Assembly (NCBI GenBank): GCA_051891855.1
Contig: JBJFFP010000059.1
Location: 1-6,135 of the forward strand
DNA: 6,135 nt
Origin: SFDP01 sp051891855
GTDB lineage: Bacteria; Bacillota; Clostridia; Lachnospirales; Lachnospiraceae
Direction of reading: 5' to 3'
Below the pieces are notes generated by a model, which saw only the letters and a list, made by a program, of their open reading frames with translations, was not told where the DNA came from and made no database searches. Positions 6,035-6,135 of the stretch are shown one piece after another. The first letter of the stretch is position 1, and every line of letters starts with the position of its first letter. Both the position numbers and the translations under genes were made by a program.

Positions 6035-6135
6035 CAAATCCTTTTATCCTCGCTGTGTACGGTTCATCTTGGTACACCCTTGCCCGCTTACCATTCAACC
6101 ATAGCTGCCGAAACAGGGTGCGGATTTACTATTTC
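6035..6135. other. Unassigned sequence downstream of the methyltransferase gene
   Basis: No gene is recognised on either strand in these 101 bases. A 6-bp inverted repeat, GTGTAC (6055-6060) and GTACAC (6072-6077), encloses 11 nt but has no T run after it, so it is not a convincing terminator. The methyltransferase transcript therefore has no visible end in the window. Confidence 0.4.

Noticed and set aside
6045..6080. Possible remnant of group II intron domain V (GTACGGTTC) or a mobile-element end
   Set aside because: The pairing 5' half of domain V is missing, and the only inverted repeat is 6 bp, so the resemblance is too short to support.
1..6135. CRISPR array, phage, toxin-antitoxin or defence system
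   Set aside because: No regularly spaced repeats, integrase, transposase or known defence gene is visible on either strand; the genes are ordinary transport and housekeeping types.

Overview
The window looks like a chromosomal segment from a low-to-mid GC Bacillota genome, most likely a gut-type Clostridia (Lachnospiraceae-like). The reasons are strong AAGGAGG-type ribosome binding sites, a YclNOPQ-type iron-siderophore importer as found in Firmicutes, a tRNA gene without an encoded CCA end, and a TRAM-less Fe-S RNA methyltransferase. The taxonomic call is inference from gene style, not from a marker gene.

Layout from left to right. (1) A tRNA-Pro gene on the + strand with anticodon AGG (4-76) is followed by a perfect 20-bp hairpin (81-125). 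This hairpin can end both the tRNA transcript and the operon converging from the right. (2) A four-gene minus-strand operon fills 161-4108. In transcription order it encodes two FecCD-type permeases, an ATPase and a substrate-binding lipoprotein. Order, lengths and motifs match the YclN-YclO-YclP-YclQ catecholate (petrobactin-type) siderophore importer. The first permease has no ATG, GTG or TTG that would keep its first membrane helix; a rare ATT start at 4108 behind a strong ribosome binding site fits best. (3) The leader at 4109-4190 contains a cluster of GTTAG/CTAAC repeats that may be an operator. (4) A terminator (4191-4238) ends a single-gene minus-strand unit encoding a small hotdog-fold thioesterase that resembles fluoroacetyl-CoA thioesterase FlK (4242-4628). 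(5) A divergent promoter region (4629-4828) carries a near-consensus promoter for the thioesterase and another for the gene to its right. (6) On the + strand, 4829-6034 encodes an RNA uracil-C5 methyltransferase of the RlmD/RlmCD/TrmA family. About 100 bp with no recognisable gene follows.

How the genes work together. The lipoprotein would capture a ferric siderophore at the cell surface, the two permeases would form the membrane channel, and the ATPase would drive import. The thioesterase and the methyltransferase are separate transcription units with no evident link to iron uptake.

No exotic or clearly undescribed system is visible. The points most worth a second look are the ATT start, the A34 proline tRNA together with CCC-rich proline codon use, the FlK-like thioesterase lacking the FlK lid segment, and the repeat cluster ahead of the iron operon.
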